Source: VRUE01 sp963703895
GTDB lineage: Bacteria; Actinomycetota; Thermoleophilia; Solirubrobacterales; 70-9
Length of the DNA stretch: 64,000 nt
Direction: 5' to 3'
NCBI GenBank assembly: GCA_963703895.1
Contig: CAVPFX010000002.1
Coordinates: forward strand, 434,001-498,000
Position 1 is the stretch's first letter, and every line of letters starts with the position of its first letter. The position numbers and the translations under genes are program-made. This document shows positions 34,401 to 41,672 of the stretch, piece by piece. The notes below the pieces were generated by a model. That model searched no databases and had not been told where the DNA came from. It saw only the letters and a program-made list of their open reading frames with translations.

Positions 34401-34533
34401 CTGGGAGCTCGAACGCATCGGTGCTGTGGGACTACGCCTCTTGCGCAGCGGCACCGGATCTCCTGCGGTGCGCGGGGAGCTACGCGAGCGTCTGCTCGAG
34501 CGCGGATTCAACGAGGCGACTGAGATCGGCTAA
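31402..34533 (+). CDS. Very large helical protein, putative defence-associated scaffold or sensor
   Basis: 1043 aa from the ATG at 31402 (MSGPAVVPP); the frame could begin at 31261. The N-terminal ~70 residues (E-D-L-R-H-N-L-L-R-L-G-P-D-G-E-R-A-E-R-F-L then V-V-A-Y-L-L-R-E) resemble an opening module I associate with large uncharacterised proteins beside defence genes. The rest is predicted to be almost entirely helical, with no nucleotide-binding, nuclease or protease motif that I can see. It lies in the same orientation as the nuclease-solenoid and GNAT genes, with which it may form a multi-gene system. Function unknown. Confidence 0.55.
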   Translation: MSGPAVVPPAEDLRHNLLRLGPDGERAERFLCEAARQLTRRGEMQGEVVAYLLREALGALLKLGGEKPFDLKQSAQRVVTASKLPEEDGGSRNDLERVIGELERALGNPNEARLEDAVRIISRRRPLRGDADLLDAYLDRLEEANNGLHDRIGRERAVHLYEGTIDVVASLFGPLVSRLAGIDALLAIDSPSAEDARRLLSQVGDDRHLLYFFEKVEGPGWFQALRENAILRAPAEGGWPAGPYLQRLLPEHPDLVREWLTERASEDLDTNQAFFLLRIATGLKGGVADLIADLAQGHLESPQVEILVENYLRDLSDREIRAGGLQRLVIESLKGTLGGDRQAGHFLLAARILDVAERGLAIDPEGWLPVFVYRLRELAENESTLRLQTIRPLAELRVDSRSRSALELMCGAVRAAAAAASAAGMSDEKVSFWLGKLKEPLRGRLLARWLREREDLALASRLLLEWIAAEVRPSPEQLNLARWVFEQGGSSFARGVREALGPAPETEEIDGLSTDEALPDHFRRPHNWLVAVPDSERGGWRGADLLLTERFGAASEDGVLFRVGPARYAAAQSPIAVEELSALSPLAAARRVGAWKEPRERSFLAPSAEGLADAIGDVVEKNKAAWLDADPRQIVDALVGPRFIASYLGAVEKALDDLSEERVGQIVETVAGIQAHAAAARSEEAEDTDDWTYASHLGIRLVGALADRGRLADDDFELAWETVLSAVGVRGPESGAEGDVLSRAINRPWSSALEAAFSLGGMGEGVDRRLLDLVDDLLLLPRPAGELARAIIATRIPWLRHIDADWFSGAEEVLLGASAPEGLGDLTFATYLEWGRPTTELLHDQHDRIAAALVGDTTEFALRHVIHGLFWELPGYAAADVRDLLAGKPKLFSDAARSLALALTEDDENSSGPPAGPALALWREALAAGLLADAYAGWGSFAFADRVDDHDWLELTLRTAAIPSVNLAEPDQIAERAEGMATDDRALELLAFLLGADPKAWELERIGAVGLRLLRSGTGSPAVRGELRERLLERGFNEATEIG

Positions 34534-34733
34534 CCCGCAGCCCGACGCGACCGCCGAGGAGACGATTCGCAGGGTTACCCACCAGAAGGGTGGGCTCTAC
34601 CCCGTCTAGGCGTGCCCGCCCGACGGGCCGCACCGGCCATCGCTCACTTCTGCTTTCACGCGAGGCTGTCGCACAAACCCCCTGCTTTTCGATCCGTTCG
34701 CGCCGCGAAAATGGGTCATGCCCCAGAACTTCC

Positions 34734-34997
34734 TCAGTAGTCCGCAAGAAGGCGATCCGCATCGACGTCGACCGCCACCGCCCACGCCCCGAGGCTCGTG
34801 GCGTACGCCTCGTGCGTCCGCCGCGCTGCGCCGACCAGGGCGGCGAGGCGCTCGCGGTTCGCCAGCGTCGGATCGAGGTGCGAGTCCCACCCAACCCACT
34901 GCAGCAGGAGCCCGTACGTGGTCGTGGCGTTGGGCCCGGCGTGGGCAATCTCATGCCAGGTCACCATTCCGGCCACCTCCGCGTCGTTCCCGAGCAT
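34734..34997 (-). CDS. Small protein with HExxH motif, possibly truncated
   Basis: 87 aa from the ATG at 34997. M-V-T-W-H-E-I-A-H-A (His15, Glu16, His19) looks like a zincin motif, followed by a helical tail ending in A-D-R-L-L-A-D-Y. A real zincin would need a third ligand and more N-terminal sequence. The open frame continues upstream past 35086, but there it only mirrors the next gene. Either a short gene or the 3' remnant of a peptidase cut by the neighbouring gene. Composition supports coding in the last 90 codons. Confidence 0.35.
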   Translation of the reverse strand: MLGNDAEVAGMVTWHEIAHAGPNATTTYGLLLQWVGWDSHLDPTLANRERLAALVGAARRTHEAYATSLGAWAVAVDVDADRLLADY

Positions 34998-35072
34998 CTC
35001 AGGGTCGTCGGCCCGTGCATGCGGTGGTATCCGGAGGCCACCTGCGGATCGACTCGACTCATAGCCTTTGGC

Positions 35073-35078
35073 TAGTTT
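35073..35078 (+). promoter_or_regulatory. Leaderless-type -10 hexamer
   Basis: TAGTTT ends 7 bases before the ATG at 35086, with no Shine-Dalgarno sequence. Confidence 0.4.
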
Positions 35079-35085
35079 TGCGGGA

Positions 35086-35886
35086 ATGTGGGCGGCAACC
35101 GCTTGGGACGACAACGACTGGGAAGGCCACAAAGCGCGCGGCTGGACGGTGATGGGGCGGCTCCGAGAGCGCCGCGATCGGCGGCTCGCAGAAGCGCGCA
35201 CCGCGCAACGCCGCTTGGACGAGCGGTTGGCCAGCGTGCAGATGATGTCGGCCGCGTCGAGCTTGAGCAGGGTGGCCGACGAAGCAGCCGCGAAGTGGAC
35301 CGGCGGCCCGACCGTCCTGGCGCTCCTGTTCGCGCACCCGGACGCGAACGCCATCGCCGCCCTGGATGCGCGGGGTGAGTACTTCGACCACCGAACTGGC
35401 GAGAGATGGGACCTCTTCTTCCCGGGCTATTACCGCGCCTCCAACGGGGACGCTGAGCGGGACTTCGGCGCTCAGCCCGTAGGCGGCAAGTTCCTGGCCG
35501 ACTGGTTCTTCCATCCCCAGGACTTCGACCTTTTTCGAGATGACGTAGAGCGGCTGTCGGAAGGCCGCTGGCAGTATTCGGGGACGACCGACTTGGTGCT
35601 CGCCTCCGCGTGGCTGGGGTCTGATGCCGAGCCAGCGGTGGACTGGGCGACGACGGTCAGCGGCAGCCTGACCGACGTCCTCACCGGCACGGTGTCCGTC
35701 TCGCTGCCCGAGGTGGTGGAGCGGCTCAGCAGGGAGATCGACCAAGCGCTGCTGTCGCCAGCCTACGGTGTCCCCGAGCTGACTCGGCTAGGCGGGGGAT
35801 CAGCTCCCCCTGCCGCTCGCGAAGTCATGACCAACGCTCTCGGAGGAATCATCGCCGCCCTCGGGATGAAGGCGCTCGGCGGCTAA
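35086..35886 (+). CDS. Hypothetical protein, function unknown
   Basis: 266 aa. Residues 10-70 are a charged helix (probable coiled coil: R-L-R-E-R-R-D-R-R-L-A-E-A-R). The middle is aromatic-rich (E-Y-F-D-H-R-T-G-E-R-W-D-L-F-F-P-G-Y-Y, then D-W-F-F-H-P-Q-D-F-D-L-F), suggesting a compact alpha/beta domain. The C-terminus is helical. I do not recognise the family. The next gene follows 28 bases downstream on the same strand and encodes an HExxH protein, so the two may form an operon. Confidence 0.6.
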   Translation: MWAATAWDDNDWEGHKARGWTVMGRLRERRDRRLAEARTAQRRLDERLASVQMMSAASSLSRVADEAAAKWTGGPTVLALLFAHPDANAIAALDARGEYFDHRTGERWDLFFPGYYRASNGDAERDFGAQPVGGKFLADWFFHPQDFDLFRDDVERLSEGRWQYSGTTDLVLASAWLGSDAEPAVDWATTVSGSLTDVLTGTVSVSLPEVVERLSREIDQALLSPAYGVPELTRLGGGSAPPAAREVMTNALGGIIAALGMKALGG

Positions 35887-35914
35887 TCCCGGCGAGCGAC
35901 GGCGGACCTACGAC

Positions 35915-36952
35915 ATGACTACGGCCGAGCCAACGTTCAAGCCACCCACCAAGGAGTTCTTGGACTCGATCTTCGAGCGATTCAGCTCGGAGCGATTCAA
36001 GAGAAATCTCGAGCTGACTGCCCGGTCGTATGACTTCGAGAGGGCGCACCAAGCGCTGCGCTCGGAGAGTCAACCTCGCGTCGATCGGGAGGCGACCCAG
36101 GCGATGACCGCGGAAATGGGCTCCACGCGAGCGCTCTTCGACGGACTGTTCATCCAGGACCTCCGCCAGTTGGCGCTTTCGCAGACGGGAGAAGACAGAG
36201 ATCTACTGGAGCCGGTCGCGGTGGTTGCCTGCCCCACCCATAGCCTCAATGCGATTGCTCTCCTGTCGCCAAGAGGCGAAGCGGCGATCGTGCTCAACCT
36301 CGGTGTTCTGGGCGTCCTGCAACTGGTCATCAAGGCTTCGCTCGCCCATATGACCTGGCACGACAGCAATCCCTACTGTCGCGACTCCCGGCAAGAGTCC
36401 TACGGCGCTGCCCTGGTCAGCCTTACCGAGTTCGTATTCACCGGCGACTTCGAGTGCCTGGCTCCCCATCGGAAAACGCTCAGCATCGTCGACCCTCAGC
36501 ACACGGCGACCCAGTTCACCCGGATCGGGGAGATCTTCATCGTCCTGCATGAGTACGGGCACCTTCGCGAGGGCCACCTGCAGCGGCAGGGACGTTCGAT
36601 GGCGCCAGGAGCGCAAGCCACCGTCGAATACACCCGCCAACAGCACCTCGAGCTCGAGGCCGATGCCTATGCCATCAAGCGACTTACCACCGGACCCAAC
36701 CCACTGGCGCCAAGCATGGCGTGCCTGATGGTCGGATTTCTCTTCAGGTTCTTTGCCCTCTGCGAAGCCGCCAAAGGCCAGAAGTCCGGAGGCGGGACCC
36801 ACCCTCCGGCGCTGGCCAGGTGGGAGCTGATCAAGGGCCGGAACGCCGTCCTCCGGCCGACCGAGGAGGATGGCGATGCTGATCGTGCCGCCGCGCGCAT
36901 GGTGCGCGCGCTGGACCTCTCCTTCGACAAGATCGAAGCGGGGCTGGCTTAG
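35915..36952 (+). CDS. M48-like zinc metallopeptidase-type protein
   Basis: 345 aa. The zinc motif is I-V-L-H212-E213-Y-G-H216, and a downstream L-E-L-E248-A-D250 provides the third ligand and the conserved Asp, spaced about 32 residues from the second His, as in gluzincins. There is no signal peptide and only one moderately hydrophobic segment (C-L-M-V-G-F-L-F-R-F-F-A-L-C), so it is probably cytosolic. Its place beside an unknown protein in a defence-like region suggests an effector or a regulator of its partner (inference). A 12-bp palindrome follows the stop. Confidence 0.65.
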   Translation: MTTAEPTFKPPTKEFLDSIFERFSSERFKRNLELTARSYDFERAHQALRSESQPRVDREATQAMTAEMGSTRALFDGLFIQDLRQLALSQTGEDRDLLEPVAVVACPTHSLNAIALLSPRGEAAIVLNLGVLGVLQLVIKASLAHMTWHDSNPYCRDSRQESYGAALVSLTEFVFTGDFECLAPHRKTLSIVDPQHTATQFTRIGEIFIVLHEYGHLREGHLQRQGRSMAPGAQATVEYTRQQHLELEADAYAIKRLTTGPNPLAPSMACLMVGFLFRFFALCEAAKGQKSGGGTHPPALARWELIKGRNAVLRPTEEDGDADRAAARMVRALDLSFDKIEAGLA

Positions 36953-36959
36953 GACCTAT

Positions 36960-36971
36960 CCCTATAGGGAG
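36960..36971. repeat. 12-bp perfect palindrome
   Basis: TCCCTATAGGGA just after the metallopeptidase stop, before the IS fragments. It may be an IS end or a protein-binding site. Confidence 0.4.
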
Positions 36972-37039
36972 GACTCCGACCCAGGCCCAGGGGCTCGACC
37001 CTCTCCCACAGCCAGTCCGGTGATGGACGCGATCCTGTT

Positions 37040-37231
37040 GGTGTTGTAATCCCACTGACAGAGCCAGGGGGGCGAAGCGCTCGCTCCTCACGGAGGCTGC
37101 GGGAATCCCGATCGGGCTCGACCACGACGGCGCCAACCGCAACGACCACAAGCTGCTGAAGAGGACGCTCGACTCGACCCCGATCGAGCGTCCCGAGCCC
37201 AGCGAGGACAATCCCCAAGGCCTCTACCTGG
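37040..37231 (+). pseudogene. IS5-family transposase fragment
   Basis: One plus-strand frame reads N-P-T-D-R-A-R-G-A-K-R-S-L-L-T-E-A-A-G-I, then P-I-G-L-D-H-D-G-A-N-R-N-D-H-K-L-L, the strongly conserved central DDE region of IS5-type transposases. Both ends are missing. It stops abruptly near 37231, where sequence of the opposite-strand IS1182-like gene begins, so one IS was interrupted by or recombined with the other. Confidence 0.65.
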
Positions 37232-37734
37232 TCCTCGGCGGCGTCGATGCGGCCGGCCTCCTCGAGTATCTCGGTGGCGATCTGCTCGTAGGTGCGGATG
37301 GCGCTGTCGCTCGCCGCGGCGGCGAACTTCGATCCGTCCAGGGCGATCACGCCGACGTCAACCAGACCGGCCTGGGCGCAGAGGCCGAGCACCTGACCGA
37401 ATAGATCACCGAGAGCCTCCTGGTGGCGGACGCGGAAGCGGGCGATCGTGGCGTGATCGGGAACCTGGTTCGCGCAGATCACCCGGAAGGCGACGTCCTC
37501 GCGACATCGTCGCTCGATCCCTCGCGATGAGCGCTCGCCGACTGCGTAAGCGTAGGTGAGCAGTGTCACCATCATCTTCGGGTCATGTGCGGCGCGGCCG
37601 TGGCCGTCGGCGCGGTAGGAGGCAAAGAAGGGCTCCAGGTCGAGCTCCTCGATCGCCTCGATCACGAACCAGGCAAGGTGATCTTCGTCGAGCCAGTCGC
37701 GCAGGGTCCGGCGGCAGCAGTAGCGGTTGGTCAC
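37232..37734 (-). pseudogene. IS1182-family transposase, N-terminal half only
   Basis: From the ATG at 37734 the protein has the typical start (L-x-x-W-L-D-E-D-H-L-A-W-F-V), the block H-D-P-K-M-M-V-T-L-L-T-Y-A-Y-A, then V-P-D-H-A-T-I-A-R-F-R-V-R-H and a first DDE-like Asp in V-I-A-L-D-G-S-K. After R-I-D-A-A-E-D-Q the frame enters the antisense of the IS5 fragment, losing the rest of the catalytic domain. Not functional. Confidence 0.78.
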
Positions 37735-37742
37735 GGTCGCAG

Positions 37743-37970
37743 CATCCGGGCTACTGGGGCTTCTCGGACGATGCCAAAGGCTTGTATGCCGGGTTTCGTG
37801 AAGGAAGCCTGGCGAGCTATGCGATCGTCGAAGGGGTTGCGCTGGCCGCGATGAACGTGTCGCTGGGCGCCGATCTGCAAGCCGAGGAGGTCGGCGCGAC
37901 GTTCTCGGTCGACCAACTTGGACCGGAGGGGACCCCGGACGTCGCCAGTTGCGAAAGCGCCTCTACGTAA
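37743..37970 (+). pseudogene. C-terminal remnant of an unknown protein
   Basis: An open frame without a start reads G-Y-W-G-F-S-D-D-A-K-G-L-Y-A-G-F and ends at a stop at 37968-37970. The composition looks coding, and the left end coincides with the transposase 5' edge, so it is probably the tail of a gene destroyed by insertion. Family not recognised. Confidence 0.35.
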
Positions 37971-38017
37971 CGTATGCACGAAGCCTAGTAGGGCGACTTC
38001 ACGAGAAAGGTGACTCG

Positions 38018-38464
38018 GTGGCGAAGACAGCAGCTGGCGCCGGCGGCGCAGATAGCTCAGTCGCGGACGAGCTCCGCAGGCTCGGCGCGAAGGGTGTCCT
38101 CGTGCAGATGGCCGAGCGCGGCCAACTCCTCGACCTGAGGTGCGAGATGCCGCAGTGCTACCACCACAAGGGTCGAGCCGCATTTGATCCGGTTGCGAAG
38201 ACGCGCACCAAGTGGGCGCCCTCGCCCGACCACTACCCGACCCTCAAGTCGGCCGGCGGGCACCTCGTCCCCGAGAACGTTCGGCTGTCCCACACGGAGT
38301 GCAACCAGCGCGATTACACCCGGCGGAAGCAGATCGAAGCGCTGCTCGCGAAAGGCAAGTGCCTCGCTGAGATCGCCGAGACACTGAACCGCAGGAATGT
38401 CCTCCCGGCCCACGGTACGAACCGATGGACGGCCGCGATGGTGCGCAAGGCCTACGTGTCCTAG
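38018..38464 (+). CDS. HNH-like nuclease domain with a recombinase-type HTH tail
   Basis: 148 aa from the GTG at 38018 (AAAGG 9-10 bases upstream). The middle has an HNH-like layout: C-E-M-P-Q-C-Y-H-H, later S-P-D-H-Y-P-T, then V-P-E-N-V-R-L-S-H-T-E-C-N, matching the D-H...N...H pattern. The last ~45 residues (L-A-K-G-K-C-L-A-E-I-A-E-T-L-N-R-R, then W-T-A-A-M-V-R-K) resemble the HTH of large serine recombinases. Only one of the usual Cys pairs is convincing. Probably a mobile-element or homing-type nuclease. Confidence 0.6.
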   Translation: MAKTAAGAGGADSSVADELRRLGAKGVLVQMAERGQLLDLRCEMPQCYHHKGRAAFDPVAKTRTKWAPSPDHYPTLKSAGGHLVPENVRLSHTECNQRDYTRRKQIEALLAKGKCLAEIAETLNRRNVLPAHGTNRWTAAMVRKAYVS

Positions 38465-38470
38465 GGCGGT

Positions 38471-38542
38471 CGTGAAAAGACTGCTGCTTCGCTCGAAAAG
38501 CAGAAGTGCCCGGCGCGGCGCTCGGGCGCCAGGGCTTTCACG
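38471..38542 (+). ncRNA. Candidate structured RNA (three-way junction)
   Basis: A 72-nt stretch closed by a perfect 7-bp stem CGTGAAA/TTTCACG, with two internal hairpins: CTGCTT/AAGCAG (38484-38503) and GCCCG/CGGGC (38508-38527). It lies between two HNH genes. No family recognised. Confidence 0.3.
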
Positions 38543-38591
38543 GGCTCTGGCACTCTGGCGATGACCGAACCCATACCTACTCTCGGTGGTC

Positions 38592-39482
38592 ATGTTCGCG
38601 ACCTGGGTCTCGAAGAGATGTGTCCTCTGCGGTGGAATGCCCGATCGCTTGTCCAAGGCACACGTAATCCCCGTCTCTCTCGCGGGTCGACTGAAGGCAG
38701 ACTGCCTGTGCCGATCTTGCAACAGCAGCCTCGGGACGCGCTTCGAGGCGGGACTGACCGACGACCCTGCGATCAGGCTCGCGATTGAGGCTCTCAGCGG
38801 CCGTACCCTGGCGCTTGCTCGTCTCCGCCAGGGGCGCCACTTCATCGCCGAGCGGGACGAAGTGATCGTGAAGATGAAGATGAAGGAAGATCGACTGGCT
38901 GTCATTGATTCCCGCCAGGCCGACGGATCTCTCGTCAAGAGTCCCAGTCGCGCTGTCGCCGATATCGAGACGACCCTTCGACGACGAGGCGCAAATCAAG
39001 AGGAACTACGGAAGGCATGCGAACGTGTCGAAGCGGCACCCGTAGGGATCCGGACACAGGTCGCACCGGGTTTGGCGGTCAAGCACGGTCGGACGGACTC
39101 TGTCTCCCCTGACCTCCGCAGGCCATTCGCCGCCGAGGAGAGTTTCCTCGCCGTTGCCTTTCTCTACCTTGCGCTAAACGTCGGCAGCGCGATCTACTCG
39201 CCTGGTTTCGAGTCCGTCCGCCGCACCCTGCTCGGCCATCGACAACACGGATGGTCAGTGACTCCGATGTTCGCCGGTAGGTCCTACGAGCCGTTCCATG
39301 GCCTGGCCCTCGAGAGTTGGCGCTCCGGCCTGATTGTGCAGATCCGTCTCTTCGGTTGCCTGGCATGGCTGGTCACGTTCGACGAACTCGCGCTACCGGA
39401 GGGTTTTGTCCCGACCTGGTATCGACTGGACCTGGATTCCGGCGAGGAGTTTTTCGCCCCCGGGCGTTCCCTCGCCGCTTGA
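38592..39482 (+). CDS. HNH_5-like nuclease protein
   Basis: 296 aa from the ATG at 38592. A compact zinc/HNH module at the N-terminus reads C10-V-L-C13, K-A-H24-V-I-P, then C-L-C40-R-S-C43-N44, similar to HNH_5. A long C-terminal region of about 240 residues follows, with a beta-rich end (L-I-V-Q-I-R-L-F-G-C-L-A-W-L-V-T-F). The second His of a complete HNH is not obvious, so activity is uncertain. The preceding HNH gene has the same orientation, and a candidate structured RNA lies between them. Confidence 0.6.
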   Translation: MFATWVSKRCVLCGGMPDRLSKAHVIPVSLAGRLKADCLCRSCNSSLGTRFEAGLTDDPAIRLAIEALSGRTLALARLRQGRHFIAERDEVIVKMKMKEDRLAVIDSRQADGSLVKSPSRAVADIETTLRRRGANQEELRKACERVEAAPVGIRTQVAPGLAVKHGRTDSVSPDLRRPFAAEESFLAVAFLYLALNVGSAIYSPGFESVRRTLLGHRQHGWSVTPMFAGRSYEPFHGLALESWRSGLIVQIRLFGCLAWLVTFDELALPEGFVPTWYRLDLDSGEEFFAPGRSLAA

Positions 39483-39523
39483 GACCGCTCGACGGACCGA
39501 CCTCGAGAAACGAGAATGCTGGC

Positions 39524-40776
39524 ATGGCGGCGCCCAACCCCGTGTCAGCCGCGCTCGAGCGGCTGCAGAGATCCCTGCGGGATGAGTCGTTCGAGGTTTC
39601 CTCGGCCGACGCGGTTCTCAACTTTGCCGTCCCGGGAGACCTCGCTGGGCCGGGGGCCGAAACGTTGTTCCTAGGTGAGGTCGAAGCCGCCGACTTTCGG
39701 GAGGCGGTGGCTGCGATCGCCAATGATTTTCGCTTCGAGTACATGACCAAGCGGGTCGCGGGGGATCCCCTGCGAGATGCGCTGATCCGGTTCGCCTGCC
39801 TGTGCGAGATGGATAGAGCCTCCGATCAGGTCTTGCCGTTCATCGCGGAGCACGCGCGGACGCCGGAAGAGCGGACCTGCTTCATCGGCGTCGAGCACTT
39901 GCGAGTCAGCGAGCCGATCGAGCTCCTCGGGTTGCGCCTGCTCCCGGTCGACCACCCTGACGTTCCGGAGACCACCGGTTTCTTCACCCTCGGTGCGCAG
40001 GTGGGCGCGGTCGCCGCGGTGCCGAGCAACGGCACGCACCTGGGCCTTATGAAAGACCGCGCCGCGGCAGTCGCTGAACGGGAGTTGAGGGTCCTTCGCC
40101 TCAGCCTGCGGGAGAACCGCTATCTGAATCCGCTGCAGTTGCGTTTCGGTTTGGCGGAGAACTACTCCTTCGGTGGTCCCGCGGCCGCTGGCTTCGAGAC
40201 CCCAGAGTCGGCACGCTGGGCTGCGCCCTCGACGAGGAGCTGATCGAGCTGGTGAGGGACCAGCCGCTGAAGGTTCTCGCCGCGCCTCCCGAGAACGACC
40301 TGCAGGAGTGCGCCGACCGAGCGATGGGCTGGATTGAGGACTCGATGATCGAGGGAGATCGGCTGAAGTCGCTGCTCTATCTCTTCTTTGCCCTGGAGGC
40401 GCTGCTCGGGGTTCAATCCGAGAAGGAGAAGGGGCACGGACTGGCGTTTCGACGAGCGCTTCTGAGCCTCGCCACGAGAGAGCATTTCGCCGATCCCGAC
40501 CGGGCCTATCGGCTCTACGGTGAGGTGCGCTCCGCGGCAGTTCACGGCGGCGCGACTCCGCATGTCTCGAAGGAGACCGAGCGGGTTCTTCTCTGGGATG
40601 TCCGCGGGGCGCTCCTTGAGTACATGGAGCTTGCGGAGCGGAACAACCTTCGTACGCGGAAGGCGGTCCTCAAGCACCTGCGGCAGCTCCCCGATCGAAC
40701 GAAACTCGCGCATTGGTTGCTCGAGCGGGACCCGAAGAGCTGGAAGAAATACCTTGAAAAAATCGAGGTGCTCTGA
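39524..40776 (+). pseudogene. HEPN (ApeA-like) protein interrupted by a frameshift
   Basis: The first frame (39524 to 40243) gives ~226 coherent residues, then loses sense after G-F-E-T-P. Adding one C to the C4 run at 40200-40203 continues as R-V-G-T-L-G-C-A-L-D-E-E-L and reads on to the stop at 40776, about 417 aa in all. The C-terminal part has the HEPN signature: F-F-A-L-E-A-L-L-G and later E-V-R-S-A-A-V-H-G-G, an R-x4-H motif of the RNase active site. Intact relatives act in phage defence. Sequence error in the homopolymer or genuine mutation are both possible. Confidence 0.65.
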
Positions 40777-40789
40777 CGGCATTCAGGCG

Positions 40790-41000
40790 AGCGCAGCGCG
40801 CGGACCTGGGATGCGACCTCGACGTCCTCGCGGGCTTCGATGAGGACGACGGGGACCGGCGCCGCGGGGTCGGAGAGAAGCCCATCGCCCTTGCCCTCGG
40901 CGTTGAGCCGCGGTTCGAGCTCGACGCCGAGGAAGGCCACCGCACTGGCCGCAGCGGATCGCAACCCGCGCTGCGCGCGGTCGCCGACGCCGAAGTTTCG
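40790..41000 (-). pseudogene. Degenerate acetate kinase C-terminus
   Basis: On the minus strand one frame reads G-V-G-D-R-A-Q-R-G-L-R, F-L-G-V-E-L-E-P-R-L-N-A-E-G, then V-P-V-V-L-I-E-A-R-E-D-V-E-V-A, parallel to the end of AckA (GxGE..., LG-V-x-L-D-x-x-x-N, V-x-V-x-V-x-x-x-x-E-x). There is no start, and the GGxGE motif is altered. A remnant of a former gene; the boundaries are approximate. Confidence 0.4.
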
Positions 41001-41121
41001 CTCCAGTTCCTCGTCCTCGAGCGGGGTTCCCTCGGGCCTGGCGCGGTCTGAATCGCTCGGTTGCGGGGTTTCCGTAATTCGGTGTTATCGAGCGTTGGGC
41101 GGGCTGCGATCATCGCCTGCG

Positions 41122-41640
41122 ATGAACGAAATAGCTCGGCAAGCGCAGTGGGAGGAAGTCGTGACAGGGCTCCCGCGCCACCTCCAGGCGCTCCTTGCCT
41201 GCAAGGTCTTCGGCCGCGGCCCGGGCCGGGAACCACCGCCGCTCGAGCACGGCGTCTACCTATTCACCGAGGCGGGCCGCGATCTCTACGTCGGGCGCTG
41301 CGGGCTCACCGAGCGCGCGGCGAAGAAGGGAGCGGGCCACTCGAACTTCCGCACCAGGCTCGCCGGCCACACCCGCCCTTCCTCCGGCCACAACCAGGCG
41401 ACGTTCGCCTGGCGCCTCACGATTGAGGCCGTTGAGGGCCGCTGGGGGGATCTGCCGACCACCCGGTCGGCGCTCGGACGAGACAGTCGCTTCCTGCAGG
41501 AGTTCATCCGCCAGAAAGAGCGGGTCACCGCGATGGAGTTCCGGGTGGTGACGATCCCCGACGATTTCGAGAGCTACGTCTTCGAGCCCTACGCCGCCAA
41601 GATGCTCGACACCCCCTACAACTCCTGGGCGACCAGCTGA
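41122..41640 (+). CDS. GIY-YIG nuclease-like protein
   Basis: 172 aa. The GIY-YIG signature appears as H-G44-V-Y46-L-F and, ten residues on, L-Y56-V-G58-R, followed by a basic stretch (A-K-K-G-A-G-H, F-R-T-R-L-A-G-H) with a candidate catalytic Arg. Near the C-terminus E-S-Y-V-F-E-P could supply the metal-binding Glu. Stand-alone proteins of this type occur in mobile elements and defence islands. It is convergent with the PD-(D/E)xK gene, with a short imperfect hairpin between the stop codons. Confidence 0.65.
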   Translation: MNEIARQAQWEEVVTGLPRHLQALLACKVFGRGPGREPPPLEHGVYLFTEAGRDLYVGRCGLTERAAKKGAGHSNFRTRLAGHTRPSSGHNQATFAWRLTIEAVEGRWGDLPTTRSALGRDSRFLQEFIRQKERVTAMEFRVVTIPDDFESYVFEPYAAKMLDTPYNSWATS

Positions 41641-41672
41641 GCGCTGGACCCCAAGGTGATGTGCGCACTCAG
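41637..41672. terminator. Possible shared terminator between convergent genes
   Basis: CTGAGCGC (41637-41644) can pair with GCGCACTCAG (41663-41672) with a two-base bulge, overlapping both stop codons. No U-tract. Confidence 0.3.
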
